DNA from: Sinisalibacter aestuarii
GTDB taxonomy: Bacteria; Pseudomonadota; Alphaproteobacteria; Rhodobacterales; Rhodobacteraceae
Reading direction: 5' to 3'
Assembly: GCF_027923545.1 (NCBI RefSeq)
Contig: NZ_BROH01000009.1
Coordinates: forward strand, 62,001-126,000
DNA length: 64,000 bases
Within the stretch, counting starts at the first letter, position 1; the number at the start of each line of letters is the position of its first letter. The translations under genes were made by a program, and so were the position numbers. Of this stretch, positions 1 through 9,134 are shown one piece after another. The notes beneath the pieces were generated by a model. It worked only from the letters and a program-made list of their open reading frames with translations. It had not been told where the DNA came from and did no database searches.

Positions 1-795
1 GAAGGTGATGCGCGACAGCGCGAAGACAAGAAAGACGGCCACGACCACCTCGCCGCCCCAGCCCGCAGCGCCGCCACCGAGCCCGCCGACCGGCGAGATG
101 CCGGAGGTCGACAGGGTCGACATTGCATGAGCCAGCGCCACCGAGGGGCTGTCGCCCGCGATCAGCAGCCCGCCCCAGAGCAGCAGCGTCAGCGCGCTGT
201 AGATCGGCAGAAGCTGCGCGGCATGGGCGCGCACCCGTTGCGACAGATCGGCCCGCTCGGTGATCTGCGCATAGCCCAGCGCCACCACCTCTTGCGAGGG
301 GGCACGGCGGCGCACCTCGAACCCGCCCAGCGCCATCGGTGCCAGAACCGAGATGGCGCCGACCCAGATGAACAGCCCGCCGAGCCAGCCCACCGTGGCA
401 CGCCAGGTGTGCAGCGGCGGCGCGAGCCGGGCGGGATCGTCAAACAGCGTGGCCCCGGTGGTGGTGAGCGCCGACACCATCTCGACATAGGCGTTGAGAA
501 AGCTCGTATTGCCCACCGCCTCGTAAAACGGCAGCGCGAACAGGAAGGGCAGCGCCACGAACAGCGCCAGCAGCCCGGCCAGGTGGCGGCGCGGATGTTC
601 GCGGCGCGGACGGCCCGCCATCGCGATGCCGATGAACAGCGCCACCACCAGCGTCAGCGCGCCTTCGTAGAAGAAGATCTCGGCAATCCGCGCCTCGCCG
701 GTCGCCGCCGCATGGATGGCTGGGATCAGCATGGCAAGCCCACCCACCCCGATCAGGGTGACGATGAGCGGCAGGCGGGCGACCCAGGCGAGCAT
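1..795 (-). CDS. trkH: TrkH family potassium uptake protein (3' end beyond the window)
   Basis: Membrane subunit that forms the K+ translocation path and works with cytoplasmic TrkA. The 265 codons visible begin at the ATG whose first base is 795 and run off the window edge without a stop, so this is the N-terminal part only. Several hydrophobic helices are visible, beginning with VTLIGVGGLAMLIP. Two pore-loop segments can be read: ALTTTGATL and the STLSTSGISP segment, which fit the TrkH selectivity-filter pattern. The gene starts 14 bp after the trkA stop, so trkA-trkH is likely one operon. No defect is seen in the visible part. Family assignment rests on the pore loops and on the trkA neighbour. 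Confidence 0.9.
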   Translation of the reverse strand, partial: MLAWVARLPLIVTLIGVGGLAMLIPAIHAAATGEARIAEIFFYEGALTLVVALFIGIAMAGRPRREHPRRHLAGLLALFVALPFLFALPFYEAVGNTSFLNAYVEMVSALTTTGATLFDDPARLAPPLHTWRATVGWLGGLFIWVGAISVLAPMALGGFEVRRRAPSQEVVALGYAQITERADLSQRVRAHAAQLLPIYSALTLLLWGGLLIAGDSPSVALAHAMSTLSTSGISPVGGLGGGAAGWGGEVVVAVFLVFALSRITF

Positions 796-808
796 GGCGC
801 GGGCGTCC

Positions 809-2185
809 TCAGAAGAAGTCGATCGAGACTTGCAGCAGGCGCTCGACCTCGGGCACGTCGGCGGCAAGGGCGAAGATCACCACCACGTCGCCTTCCTCGA
901 TCCGGGTGCTGCCCACCGGCTTGATCACCTCGTCGCCCTTCATCACCGCGCCGAGCAGCACGCCCTCGGGAAATTCGATATTGCGCACCTCATGGCCCGC
1001 GATCGGCGAGGTGGAGAGCACCTGCGCCTCGATCACCTCGGCCTCGGCATCGCCGACCGAGTAGACGCCACGCACCCGCCCGTGGCGGATATGGCGCAGG
1101 ATCGAGCTTACCGTGGTGGCGCGCGGGTTGATATGCGCGTCGATATCGAGCGGCTCCATCAGCGGGATGAAGGAGGTATCGTTGATCAGGCAGATCGCCA
1201 TCGGGCAGCCCGCCGCCTTGCCGCGCACGGCGGCGAGGATATTGACCTTGTCGTCGTCGGTAACGGCCAGGATCGCATCGGCCCGGGCGATGCCGGCTTC
1301 CTTCAGCAGTTCCATATCCATGCCGTTGCCATGCAGCACCACGGTGCGCTCCAGGGCGTCGGCGGCCTGTTCGGCGGTGTTGCGGTTGAGCTCGATCACC
1401 TTGGCGCGGATCCGGTCGCTGCGCTTTTCCAGCGCCTCGGCCACGGCGAGGCCGACATTGCCGCCGCCCAGGATCACCACCCGCTCCTGCCGCTTCACCT
1501 GCTTGCCGAAAATCTCCAGCGTCCGGTTCACATCGCCGGTTTCGGCGAACACGTAGATCTGATCGCCGGCAAAGAGCTGGTCGGAGGCTTCGGGCGCAAA
1601 CAGCCGCCCCTCGCGCCGCACGCCGACAACGATGGCCTTCAGCGTCGAGAACAGATCGGTGAGCTGGCGCAGCGGCGTGTTGATCACCGGGCAATCGTCG
1701 TCGAGCTGCAGGCCCAGAAGCGTGCCGCGCCCGCCGAAGAAGGTCTCGGCATCGAAGGCGGCGGGGGCCGCGAGGCGGCGCAGCGCGGCCTCGGCCACCT
1801 CGCGCTCGGGGCTGATCACCACGTCGATCGGCAGATGCTCGCGGCGGTAGAGATCGGAATAGATCGCGTCGAGATAGCTCTGCGCGCGCAGCCGGGCGAT
1901 CTTGCGCGGGATGGCGAAGATCGAATGCGCCACCTGGCAGGTGACCATGTTGACCTCGTCGGAATGGGTGGCGGCGACGAGCATATCGGCATCGCGCGCA
2001 CCGGCGCGTTCCAGCACATCGGGGTAGGAGGCAAAGCCCGTCACCCCCTGCACATCGAGGGTTTCGGTGGCGCGGGCAACGAGATCGGGGTTGTTGTCCA
2101 CCACCGTCACATCGTTGTTCTCGCCGGAAAGATGACGCGCGATCTGCCAGCCCACCTGGCCCGCGCCGCAGATGATGACCTTCAT
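809..2185 (-). CDS. trkA: Trk system potassium transporter TrkA
   Basis: Peripheral NAD(H)-binding regulator of the TrkH channel. At 458 aa it has the usual full length. Two RCK modules are visible: the first opens with the dinucleotide-binding GAGQVG at residues 7-12, and the second opens near residue 233 with ILGGGNVGLAV. Each is followed by a TrkA_C-type domain. The start at 2185 is preceded by a GGAGACC ribosome site. A candidate promoter lies at 2212-2240. The promoter and the first 14 or so codons have a degenerate second copy at 2789-2889, described separately. It is followed at 14 bp by trkH. Confidence 0.95.
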   Translation of the reverse strand: MKVIICGAGQVGWQIARHLSGENNDVTVVDNNPDLVARATETLDVQGVTGFASYPDVLERAGARDADMLVAATHSDEVNMVTCQVAHSIFAIPRKIARLRAQSYLDAIYSDLYRREHLPIDVVISPEREVAEAALRRLAAPAAFDAETFFGGRGTLLGLQLDDDCPVINTPLRQLTDLFSTLKAIVVGVRREGRLFAPEASDQLFAGDQIYVFAETGDVNRTLEIFGKQVKRQERVVILGGGNVGLAVAEALEKRSDRIRAKVIELNRNTAEQAADALERTVVLHGNGMDMELLKEAGIARADAILAVTDDDKVNILAAVRGKAAGCPMAICLINDTSFIPLMEPLDIDAHINPRATTVSSILRHIRHGRVRGVYSVGDAEAEVIEAQVLSTSPIAGHEVRNIEFPEGVLLGAVMKGDEVIKPVGSTRIEEGDVVVIFALAADVPEVERLLQVSIDFF

Positions 2186-2211
2186 ATGGGTCTCCGTTCT
2201 GTCACGTCGGA

Positions 2212-2240
2212 TGATTGGCAGAGGCAGGGGGAAAGGTCAA
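2212..2240 (-). promoter_or_regulatory. Candidate trkA promoter
   Basis: On the minus strand TTGACC (2240-2235) is followed by 17 bp and CAATCA (2217-2212). The -35 is near consensus and the -10 is weak. The same TTGACCTTTCCCCC string occurs in the duplicated copy at 2878-2883 and upstream of sodB at 55678-55683. The prediction is by eye only. Confidence 0.4.
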
Positions 2241-2304
2241 CGCGGGCGGTGATGCCGGGTGAGGAAGCGCAATGGCAGCGTTCACACGTCGCCATTGTCC
2301 AACC

Positions 2305-2724
2305 CTAAGGCTCGCGGCGCGCGCTGTCCTGCAAGGACCGCAGTATCTCGACGGCCCTTTCGCACAGATGTTCGGGAACAAACACATGATCGTGGTGAAA
2401 CGCCGCGATCATGTTGCAGGGTATGTCGTGATCCGCCAGCGCCCCTGACACTGCCGCCGTCAGGCCAACGCCATGCAGCGAGGAATATACATTGAGGGTA
2501 ATGCCGCGCATGGGCGCATCCGCGTTCAGACCATGTTTCAAAGCCACATCGCCCGGGATGAGAAGGGATGTGCCCTCGGCCTCACGAAAGACCGCACGGG
2601 CGCTGGACATCAGCCGCGCTTCCAACGCGCTATCCGTGATTGTAACGAACACGAACCTGCCCGCGCGCAGCTCCGGGGTCATACCCGAAACCATATCATG
2701 GGCCGTCTCGGCGCGTTTCACCAT
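2305..2724 (-). CDS. ACT domain-containing protein
   Basis: A 139-aa soluble protein that resembles the small ACT-domain family with paired ACT folds, found in bacteria as putative amino-acid sensors. Recognisable segments are RFVFVTITDSALEARL (first beta strand and helix), GDVALKHGLNADAPMRGITL and the second-ACT stretch HGVGLTAAVSGALADHDIP followed by HHDHVFVPE, typical of DUF2241/ACT_7-type proteins. No enzymatic domain is attached, so it is probably a ligand-binding module with no known partner. The ATG at 2724 follows GAGAGGAATAC. Upstream lies the decayed trkA copy with its promoter-like -35 box, which could now drive this gene. Function is not assigned. Confidence 0.8.
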   Translation of the reverse strand: MVKRAETAHDMVSGMTPELRAGRFVFVTITDSALEARLMSSARAVFREAEGTSLLIPGDVALKHGLNADAPMRGITLNVYSSLHGVGLTAAVSGALADHDIPCNMIAAFHHDHVFVPEHLCERAVEILRSLQDSARREP

Positions 2725-2788
2725 GTATTCCTCTCAATCGCTAAAGGTCTCGCGCAGGCGAGCGGCTATCCTGCGTCGCCGCTGTTCG

Positions 2789-2889
2789 GCCAGCCTACCC
2801 GGCACGCGCCGCAGATGATGATTTTCCAAGGGGTCTCCCGGCCGTCACGGTGAAGGATTGGGGGAGGCGGGGGGAAAGGTCAACGCGGG
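2789..2889 (-). pseudogene. Degenerate partial copy of the trkA promoter and 5' end
   Basis: Positions 2789-2889 align without gaps to 2146-2246, with a constant offset of 643 bp. I count 82 matches in 101 positions by hand. The match covers the TTGACC -35 box and spacer, the GGAGACC ribosome site and codons up to about 14 of trkA. The remnant reads IIICGA-RVGW where trkA has VIICGAGQVGW. The start codon has become TGG and a stop follows within about eight codons. It ends about 65 bp before the ACT-domain gene. It must be an old duplication because the identity is well below that of a recent copy. Confidence 0.75.
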
Positions 2890-2903
2890 GGTGATGCGGG
2901 CAG

Positions 2904-2950
2904 CCGGTTTCTTTCTAAGAAACCGGCCCGAAATCTTGGAAAGATTTCGG
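2904..2950. repeat. Two tandem perfect hairpins
   Basis: Two 23-nt inverted repeats follow each other with one base between: CCGGTTTCTT / AAGAAACCGG (2904-2926, 3-nt loop) and CCGAAATCTT / AAGATTTCGG (2928-2950, 3-nt loop). Both have perfect 10-bp stems. They lie between the M48 peptidase stop and the trkA remnant. Neither is followed by a run of T, so simple intrinsic termination is not obvious. A similar 23-nt hairpin with a CCGGAAACCT stem occurs at 60997-61019, which suggests a dispersed palindromic element. Confidence 0.7.
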
Positions 2951-2969
2951 AGCGTGCTGCGTCTGCGGT

Positions 2970-3875
2970 TCAGAACATGTCGCCATGAGCGCCGTAGCCC
3001 TTTTCGTCGATCTCCTGAAGCGCGCGGTAGCGTTTCACCCCCACCGCGTGGTTCGACATGACATTGGCGGCCCGGATGAACCATTCCCCGCGCTCCTCCT
3101 CGGTCTGGCGATTGAGCGCATCGTGATCGACCTTGTGATTGATCCACGGCCCGATCATCAGAAGTGAAATGGTTTCGCGGTGATGGTTGCAGACGGAATG
3201 CGCGAGCCGGTCGGCCGAATATTCCTGCGCCCGAACCTGGCTGACCCCGAAGGCCGGGATCAGACGCGGAAGGAAGGTGACGACGAGCCGCAGCAGCGAC
3301 ACATGGCGCAGCCGGTGATGCGAAAGCTCATGCGCGAGCACGAATTCGACGGTCTCGGGCGAGGTGTCCATCAACAGCGCGATCTCGGCATGAAGAACCA
3401 CATATTTGGCGCGGGTATTGCACGACATCGCGTAGGCATTCACCACGCCATTGCCGTTCTTGATATAGAGCCGCGGCGGCGCCTCGAACCCAAGCCTCCG
3501 TGCAACATCCTGATAAAGCGCCCAGATTTCGGGAAACTGCTCGGGCCCCACGCGGACGGCATTCGCCTTGTCGCGCGCGATCTGGTAGAAGCGCATCACG
3601 AAGATGTAGAGCGGCGCGGCCAGCAGAAGCAGCGCATATGAGCCGAAATCAATGGCGTCTTCGCCCGCAGCATCCGCCGTTTCGGCGACCGCGCCCGGAT
3701 CGGGCGTTGCCAGCCCGGCAATCAGGCTGACCAGGCCGACGGCCAGAACGACCAGCGAAATCAGAATACTGAGCGCCACCAGCGGCATTTCCCACCGGTG
3801 GCGGTAGCGCATTGGACTGCTTTTCGGATCGGCGAAGGCGGTGGCTTCGGGGCGTGGCGTGGACGTGTCGGCCAT
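2970..3875 (-). CDS. M48 family zinc metallopeptidase
   Basis: Membrane-anchored zinc peptidase of the HtpX/Ste24-like M48 family, probably acting in membrane protein quality control. I chose the ATG at 3875 (301 aa) because a GGAACGGAG ribosome site precedes it; an upstream ATG at 3923 has none. Two hydrophobic segments lie in the N-terminal third, MPLVALSILISLVVLAVGLV and YALLLLAAPLYIFVM. The zinc motif HELSH is at residues 182-186 and a downstream AQEYSADR supplies the likely third ligand Glu at about 218. The architecture is complete. No partner gene is evident, and the neighbours are not clearly linked in function. Confidence 0.85.
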   Translation of the reverse strand: MADTSTPRPEATAFADPKSSPMRYRHRWEMPLVALSILISLVVLAVGLVSLIAGLATPDPGAVAETADAAGEDAIDFGSYALLLLAAPLYIFVMRFYQIARDKANAVRVGPEQFPEIWALYQDVARRLGFEAPPRLYIKNGNGVVNAYAMSCNTRAKYVVLHAEIALLMDTSPETVEFVLAHELSHHRLRHVSLLRLVVTFLPRLIPAFGVSQVRAQEYSADRLAHSVCNHHRETISLLMIGPWINHKVDHDALNRQTEEERGEWFIRAANVMSNHAVGVKRYRALQEIDEKGYGAHGDMF

Positions 3876-3983
3876 GGTGGCGGCTCCGTTCCCGGTGCCC
3901 CGATGCGGGGCGGGCTGGGGCAAGTTTACAGGCGCATGGCGATCCGGCCAATACCTGTTGGCTTTGTCCCACAGGGCCGGAAC

Positions 3984-5390
3984 CTACTCCTCCCCCTCCT
4001 CCGCCACGTACGCCACCCGCGCGCCAGACTTCGTTCCCGTCACCACGCCGAGCGATTTCAGCTTGCGGTGCAGCGCCGAGCGTTCCATCCCGACGAAATT
4101 CGCCGTGCGCGAGATATTGCCGCCGAAGCGGTTGATCTGGGTCAGCAGATATTCCCGCTCGAAGGCCTCGCGCGCCTCGCGCAGCGGCAGGGTGGCCAAT
4201 GCCGCGGGCAGGACCACACCGTCGCCGTCGCCGCTGCCGGTCTCCACCTCGTTGAGTTCGCCCGCCTCGATCGGCCCGGTGCCGTCGCCGAGGATCAGCA
4301 CCCGCTCGATCACGTTCTTGAGCTGGCGCACGTTGCCCGGCCAGGTCATCGACTGCAGCATCGCCTTGGCCTCGTCGGTGATGTCGCGCAGCGGAAGGCC
4401 CTGATTGGCGTTGAAAATCCTGATGAAATAGCCCGCGAGCTCGGGAATGTCCTCGCGCCGGTCGGCCAGCGGCGGCACCGGGATCGGCACCACGTTCAGC
4501 CGGTGATACAGCTCCTCGCGGAAGCGCTTGGCCTCGATCTCGGCGGCGAGGTCGCGGGTGGTCGAGGAGATCACCCGCACATCGACATTGATCTTGTCGG
4601 CGCCGCCGACGCGGGTGAAGCTCTGCTCCACCAGCACCCGCAGGATCTTCGACTGGGTGCCGAGCGGCATGTCGGCCACCTCGTCGAAATAGAGCACGCC
4701 GCCATGCGCCTCTTCCAGCAGCCCCGGCTCGACACCGCGCTCGGCGGTCTCGCGGCCGAACAGAACCTCTTCCATCCGGTCAGGCTCGACGGCGGCGGAA
4801 TTGACCACCACGAAGGGCGAGCGCGCCCGGTCGCTGCCGCCGTGGATGATCCGCGCCGCCAGTTCCTTGCCGGCGCCCGCAGGCCCGGTGAGCATCACCC
4901 GCCCGTTCGAGCGCATCACCTTGTCGAGATTGGATTTCAGCGTCTTGAAGGCGGTGGAGCGCCCGACCATCTCGACCGGCCCCTGATCCTTGCGCTTGAG
5001 TTCCACGTTCTCGCGCCTGAGCCGCGAGGTTTCCATCGCCCGGCCGATCACCACCATCAGCTGGTCGATGTTGAACGGCTTTTCGATGAAGTCGTAAGCG
5101 CCCTGCTTGATCGCGGCCACCGCGATCTCGATATTGCCGTGGCCCGAGATGATCACCACCGGCACTTCCGGGTGCTCGCGCTTGACCATCTTCAGGATGT
5201 CGATCCCGTCCATGGCCGAATCCTTCAGCCAGATATCGAGGATCATCAGCGCCGGAAGCTCGGCCTTGACCTGCGCCACCGCCTCGTCGGAGGTGCCGGC
5301 GAGCCGGGTGGTGTAGCCTTCGTCTTCGAGAATATCCGAAATCAGCTCGCGGATATCGCGTTCGTCGTCGACAATCAGGATGTCAGCCAT
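3984..5390 (-). CDS. ntrX: Nitrogen assimilation response regulator NtrX
   Basis: DNA-binding partner of the sensor kinase NtrY. Of the 468 residues, a receiver domain occupies about 1-120 with phospho-acceptor Asp52. A sigma54-type AAA+ domain follows, with Walker A TGPAGAGKE around 168-176 and Walker B LYFDEVAD around 233-240. A Fis-type helix-turn-helix lies near the end (GNISRTANFVGMERSALHRK). Where classical sigma54 activators carry GAFTGA, this protein reads FGRETAERGVEPG, so sigma54 contact is unlikely; loss of this loop is common in NtrX. It starts 18 bp after the ntrY stop, which suggests co-transcription with ntrY. Confidence 0.95.
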   Translation of the reverse strand: MADILIVDDERDIRELISDILEDEGYTTRLAGTSDEAVAQVKAELPALMILDIWLKDSAMDGIDILKMVKREHPEVPVVIISGHGNIEIAVAAIKQGAYDFIEKPFNIDQLMVVIGRAMETSRLRRENVELKRKDQGPVEMVGRSTAFKTLKSNLDKVMRSNGRVMLTGPAGAGKELAARIIHGGSDRARSPFVVVNSAAVEPDRMEEVLFGRETAERGVEPGLLEEAHGGVLYFDEVADMPLGTQSKILRVLVEQSFTRVGGADKINVDVRVISSTTRDLAAEIEAKRFREELYHRLNVVPIPVPPLADRREDIPELAGYFIRIFNANQGLPLRDITDEAKAMLQSMTWPGNVRQLKNVIERVLILGDGTGPIEAGELNEVETGSGDGDGVVLPAALATLPLREAREAFEREYLLTQINRFGGNISRTANFVGMERSALHRKLKSLGVVTGTKSGARVAYVAEEGEE

Positions 5391-5408
5391 GGGTCTCTCT
5401 CGTCCTCG

Positions 5409-7667
5409 TCACTCTGCGGCGTCGGGCACGGCTTCCGCCGGGTTCACCGGCAGCCGCACCACGGCCATCGCCCCCGGCCTGTCGGTGCCGCCGAACATCT
5501 CGGCGTCGACAAGCTGGAGCGTGCCGCCATGTTCTTCGATGATCTTCTTCACGATGGGCAGGCCGAGGCCGGTGCCCTTGTCGCGGGTCGTTACGTAAGG
5601 CTCGAACAGCCGCGAGCGATCCTCCGGCAGCCCGATCCCGTTATCCGAGATCGTGACGATCCCGGTTTCATCGTCGCGGGCCAGAACCACCCGGATCGTC
5701 GGCGTATGGCCTTCCGGGGATTCGCCCTTTTCCTGCAAGCTTTCAATGGCTTCGCCCGCATTCTTGATCAGGTTGGTGAGCGCCTGCCCGATCATCGTCT
5801 CGTCCAGCTCGGCATGGATCGGCGCGCCCGGCAGAGCGGCGGAAATCTCCACTCCCACCTGGCCCGCCTTTTGCAGCGTCACCGCGCCACGCACCAGCTC
5901 GACAAGGTCGGCCGGCTTCTTCACCGGCTCCGGCATCCGCGCGAATTTGGAAAACTCGTCGACGATCCGGCGCAGATCCTCGGTCTGGCGCACGATCACG
6001 CCGGTCAGGCTTTCAAGATCCTCGGCATCCGCTTCTTCCATCTTGCGCCCGAACTTGCGCTTGATCCGCTCCGCCGAAAGCTGGATCGGCGTGAGCGGGT
6101 TCTTGATCTCATGCGCGATCCGGCGCGCCACGTCGCCCCAGGCGGCCATGCGCTGCGCGGTGACCAGATCGGTCACATCGTCGAAGGCGATCACGTAGCC
6201 CTCCAGCGCGCCATCGTCGGAAAAGCGCGGCGCGATGCGCACCAGCAGCCGCTCCTGCCGGCCCATCCGGCTCAGCCCCAGCTCTTCCTGCACCCGCTCG
6301 CCGCCCTCGGCGCGCAGCCGGTCGAGCAGCGGCGCGAATTCCGGCACCACCAGCGCCAGATCGTCATGCGCCGGATCGCCGGCGTCGAGCCCCAGCATTG
6401 CCCGCGCCGCCCGGTTGAGGAAGGTCACCTTGCCGCCCGCGTCGAGCCCGACCACCCCCGCCGTCACCGACGACAGCACCGAATCGAACAGCCGGCGGCG
6501 GCGCTCGATCTGTTCGGTGTTTTCCAACAGGGCATCGCGCTGCACCTTGAGCTGGCGGGTCATCTTGTTGAACAGCCCCGAAAGCTGTTCGATCTCGTCG
6601 CCGGTCTCCTCCTCGACCACCTGCACGTCAAGATCGCCCTCGCCCACCCGCTCGGCGGCGGAGGCGAGCCGGCCCACCGGGCGGGCCAGCCGCTCGGCAA
6701 ACCACATGCCCAGCCAGGTGGCGGCGAGCACGAGGATCGCGGCAAAGCCGAGATAGATCAGGCCGAACTCGAACAGCACCTGCCCGCGCTGGCTTTCAAG
6801 CTGCTGGTAGAAGCGCACGGTCTCCTGCGTCTCGTCGAGCAGATCGAGGATCTTGCCGTCCACATCGCGCGACACATAAAGCAGATGGTCGGGATAGGCG
6901 CCAAGATTGACCAGCGCGCGGAACTCGTTGATGTCCCAATCCTCGATCACCACGGTTTCGCCCGCCTGCGCGCGGGCGATGGCATCGGCATCGGGCTTTT
7001 CGAAGTCGAAGAGATAGGAGCGGTCGCCGCGCAGCCGGATTTCGCCATCTCCGTCAATGATATAGGCTTCCCGAAGCCCGCGCTGGATGCGCGTCTGCGC
7101 CTGCGCCAGCGCCTGCCGAAGCTGCGCCTCGGAAATGAAGACATTGGTCTGCTTGGCGAGGTTCAGAAAGCCCGCCACCGCCTCGGCATCGGCGACCAGC
7201 CCATCGCGGTGTTCGCTTTCATAGGCCTGCGCGGCGGCGAGCGAATTGCCCACCACCCGGCTTACCCGGTCGGAAAACCAGCCCTCAAGCCCGACATTCA
7301 CCGTCAGCACGGCGAAGACGGCCACCAGCACGGTGGGCAGGAGCGCGAGAAAGGCGAAAACGCCGGTCAGCCGCAGGTGCAGCCGCGAGCCCGCCGATTT
7401 GTTGCGCCGCGCCATCACCATGCGCACCACGCCCGAGAGCACCAGCGCGGCCACGGCCAGCACGTAGACGAAATCCGCCAGCAGCACGAGGCGCAGCGCG
7501 TTGGATTGCACGCCCTGCTCCAGCGGGCCGAGCACGAGATAGGTCAGAATCGCCAGAACCGGGCCAAGCGTGACCACGCCGACGCTCAGCAACGAGCGGG
7601 TCTGGCGCAGGCGGCGCAGACGCGCGAGCCGCTCCCATGTCCAATGGCTGTTCGCGCTGCGCGCCAC
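5409..7667 (-). CDS. ntrY: Nitrogen regulation sensor histidine kinase NtrY
   Basis: Membrane sensor kinase for NtrX, linked in alphaproteobacteria to nitrogen, redox and envelope signals. At 752 aa it has the usual length. N-terminal transmembrane helices (SVGVVTLGPVLAILTYLVLG and following) and a periplasmic region come first, then another helix (FGLIYLGFAAILVLAATWLG) and a HAMP linker. Next come a PAS segment around 385-480, the HisKA box [16 protein letters not shown] with His near 517, and an HATPase end with DNGIGLPEDRSRLFEPYVTT and GTGLGLPIVKKI. It lies 96 bp after ntrC and just before ntrX, so it may have its own promoter or be read through from ntrBC. Confidence 0.95.
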   Translation of the reverse strand: MARSANSHWTWERLARLRRLRQTRSLLSVGVVTLGPVLAILTYLVLGPLEQGVQSNALRLVLLADFVYVLAVAALVLSGVVRMVMARRNKSAGSRLHLRLTGVFAFLALLPTVLVAVFAVLTVNVGLEGWFSDRVSRVVGNSLAAAQAYESEHRDGLVADAEAVAGFLNLAKQTNVFISEAQLRQALAQAQTRIQRGLREAYIIDGDGEIRLRGDRSYLFDFEKPDADAIARAQAGETVVIEDWDINEFRALVNLGAYPDHLLYVSRDVDGKILDLLDETQETVRFYQQLESQRGQVLFEFGLIYLGFAAILVLAATWLGMWFAERLARPVGRLASAAERVGEGDLDVQVVEEETGDEIEQLSGLFNKMTRQLKVQRDALLENTEQIERRRRLFDSVLSSVTAGVVGLDAGGKVTFLNRAARAMLGLDAGDPAHDDLALVVPEFAPLLDRLRAEGGERVQEELGLSRMGRQERLLVRIAPRFSDDGALEGYVIAFDDVTDLVTAQRMAAWGDVARRIAHEIKNPLTPIQLSAERIKRKFGRKMEEADAEDLESLTGVIVRQTEDLRRIVDEFSKFARMPEPVKKPADLVELVRGAVTLQKAGQVGVEISAALPGAPIHAELDETMIGQALTNLIKNAGEAIESLQEKGESPEGHTPTIRVVLARDDETGIVTISDNGIGLPEDRSRLFEPYVTTRDKGTGLGLPIVKKIIEEHGGTLQLVDAEMFGGTDRPGAMAVVRLPVNPAEAVPDAAE

Positions 7668-7763
7668 GTCGATCCCCCAAGGCCCGAATAATCGCCCGGC
7701 CTCCCGGCATCCGGTGGCAGCGCGCCCTCGTAATGCGGCGCATATGCCACGGCTGTGGCGGTT

Positions 7764-9128
7764 TTACATCAACTTGCGGCGGCGTGTCACCTCGATTCCC
7801 AGCTCGGTGATCTTCTTGCGCAAAGTATTGCGGTTGATCCCGAGCAGCTCCGCGCAGCGCGCCTGATTGCCGCCGGTGGCGTCGAGGGCGATCTCGATCA
7901 GCGGCACCTCGATCTCGCGCAGCACCCGCTGATAGACGCCGGGGGGCGGCAGCGCGCCGCCATGCAGATCGAAATAGCGCTTGAGATGGCGCGCGACCGA
8001 GGCCGACAGGTTCTCGGCCTCGTCCAGCGTCACCACCGGGCCGCCGGCGGGCGCGCCCAGGGTCTGCTCCACCTCGGCGCGCGAAATCTCGGCCTCGGCG
8101 CCGGTGACCATGAGCCGCTGAATGGTGTTTTCAAGCTGGCGCACATTGCCCGGCCAGGGATAGGCGCGCAGGATCTCGGTCGCCTCGGCGCTGAGCGCGC
8201 GGGGGCTGAGCCCGTCGCGCTCGGCGCGGGCGAGGAAATGCTCGGCCAGCGCCGGGATGTCTTCGAGCCGCTCGCGCAGCGAAGGCACCGGAATGGTGAC
8301 GCCACCGAGCCGGTAGTAAAGATCCTGCCGGAACTCGCCCGTTTTCAGCCGGCGCGACAGATCGCCCTGCGAGGTCGACAGCACGCGCGGCGCCGGATCG
8401 GTCAGGCTGTCGAGCATCCGGGTGATGCGGGCCTGCGCCTCGGCGTCGAGATCGCCGATCTCGTCAAACAGCAGCGTGCCCTGCCCGACCTTGGCGAGAA
8501 TCTTCGACGGCCCCTCCATCGGCACCAGATCGTCGGGCGTAACCACCACGAAGGGCAGGTTGCGCCGGTCGGAGAAATCGTGGATCGCCCGCGCGATCAG
8601 GCTCTTGCCGGTGCCGCTCTCGCCGGTGATCAGCACCGGCAATTCGGTGTTCATCACCCGCGCCACCAGCCGGTAGAGCGATTGCATCGCCGGCGTGCGG
8701 CCCACCAGCGGCAGATCGTCCCCCTGCCCCGCGCCGGCTTCGCGCACCGGCTTCGGCACGCGCCGCTTCTGCTCCAGCGCCCGCGCCGCCCGTTTCATCA
8801 GATCGGGCAGATCGAAAGGCTTCGGCAGGTAGTCGAACGCCTCCTTCTCCGCCGCCTGGATCGCGGTCATGATCGTGTTCTGGGCCGAGATCACGATCAC
8901 CGGCAGGTCGGGCCGCGATTGCGCGATCTCCGGCAGCGCGTCGAGCCCGTTGCCATCGGGCATGACCACATCGGAAATCACCAGATCGCCCCGCCCCTCA
9001 TCGACCCAGCGTTTGAGCGTGACCAGCGACGAGGTGGCATGCACCCGGCATCCCGCGCGGGTGAGCGCCTGCGTCAGCACGGTGCGGATCGTGCGGTCGT
9101 CATCGGCGACGAGAACTGTGCCGTCCAT
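7764..9128 (-). CDS. ntrC: Nitrogen regulation response regulator NtrC lacking GAFTGA
   Basis: Transcription activator of nitrogen-assimilation genes, phosphorylated by NtrB. Of 454 aa, the receiver carries Asp53 ([13 protein letters not shown]). The AAA+ domain has Walker A GESGTGKS at 169-176 and Walker B LLFDEIGD at about 219-226. A C-terminal helix-turn-helix reads [20 protein letters not shown]. The segment between the Walker motifs is shortened and has no GAFTGA. Rhodobacter capsulatus NtrC is known to share this feature and to activate sigma70-type RNA polymerase, and I infer the same here. The start lies 6 bp after the ntrB stop. Candidate binding boxes are listed upstream of dusB, amtB and glnB. 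Confidence 0.95.
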   Translation of the reverse strand: MDGTVLVADDDRTIRTVLTQALTRAGCRVHATSSLVTLKRWVDEGRGDLVISDVVMPDGNGLDALPEIAQSRPDLPVIVISAQNTIMTAIQAAEKEAFDYLPKPFDLPDLMKRAARALEQKRRVPKPVREAGAGQGDDLPLVGRTPAMQSLYRLVARVMNTELPVLITGESGTGKSLIARAIHDFSDRRNLPFVVVTPDDLVPMEGPSKILAKVGQGTLLFDEIGDLDAEAQARITRMLDSLTDPAPRVLSTSQGDLSRRLKTGEFRQDLYYRLGGVTIPVPSLRERLEDIPALAEHFLARAERDGLSPRALSAEATEILRAYPWPGNVRQLENTIQRLMVTGAEAEISRAEVEQTLGAPAGGPVVTLDEAENLSASVARHLKRYFDLHGGALPPPGVYQRVLREIEVPLIEIALDATGGNQARCAELLGINRNTLRKKITELGIEVTRRRKLM

Positions 9129-9134
9129 CTGGGT

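Noticed and set aside
3798-7691. 1297-codon open frame on the plus strand opposite ntrX and ntrY
   Set aside because: It is a long antisense frame of high-GC coding DNA, His/Arg/Ala-rich, with no family-like segment, while ntrX and ntrY on the other strand have full domain sets.
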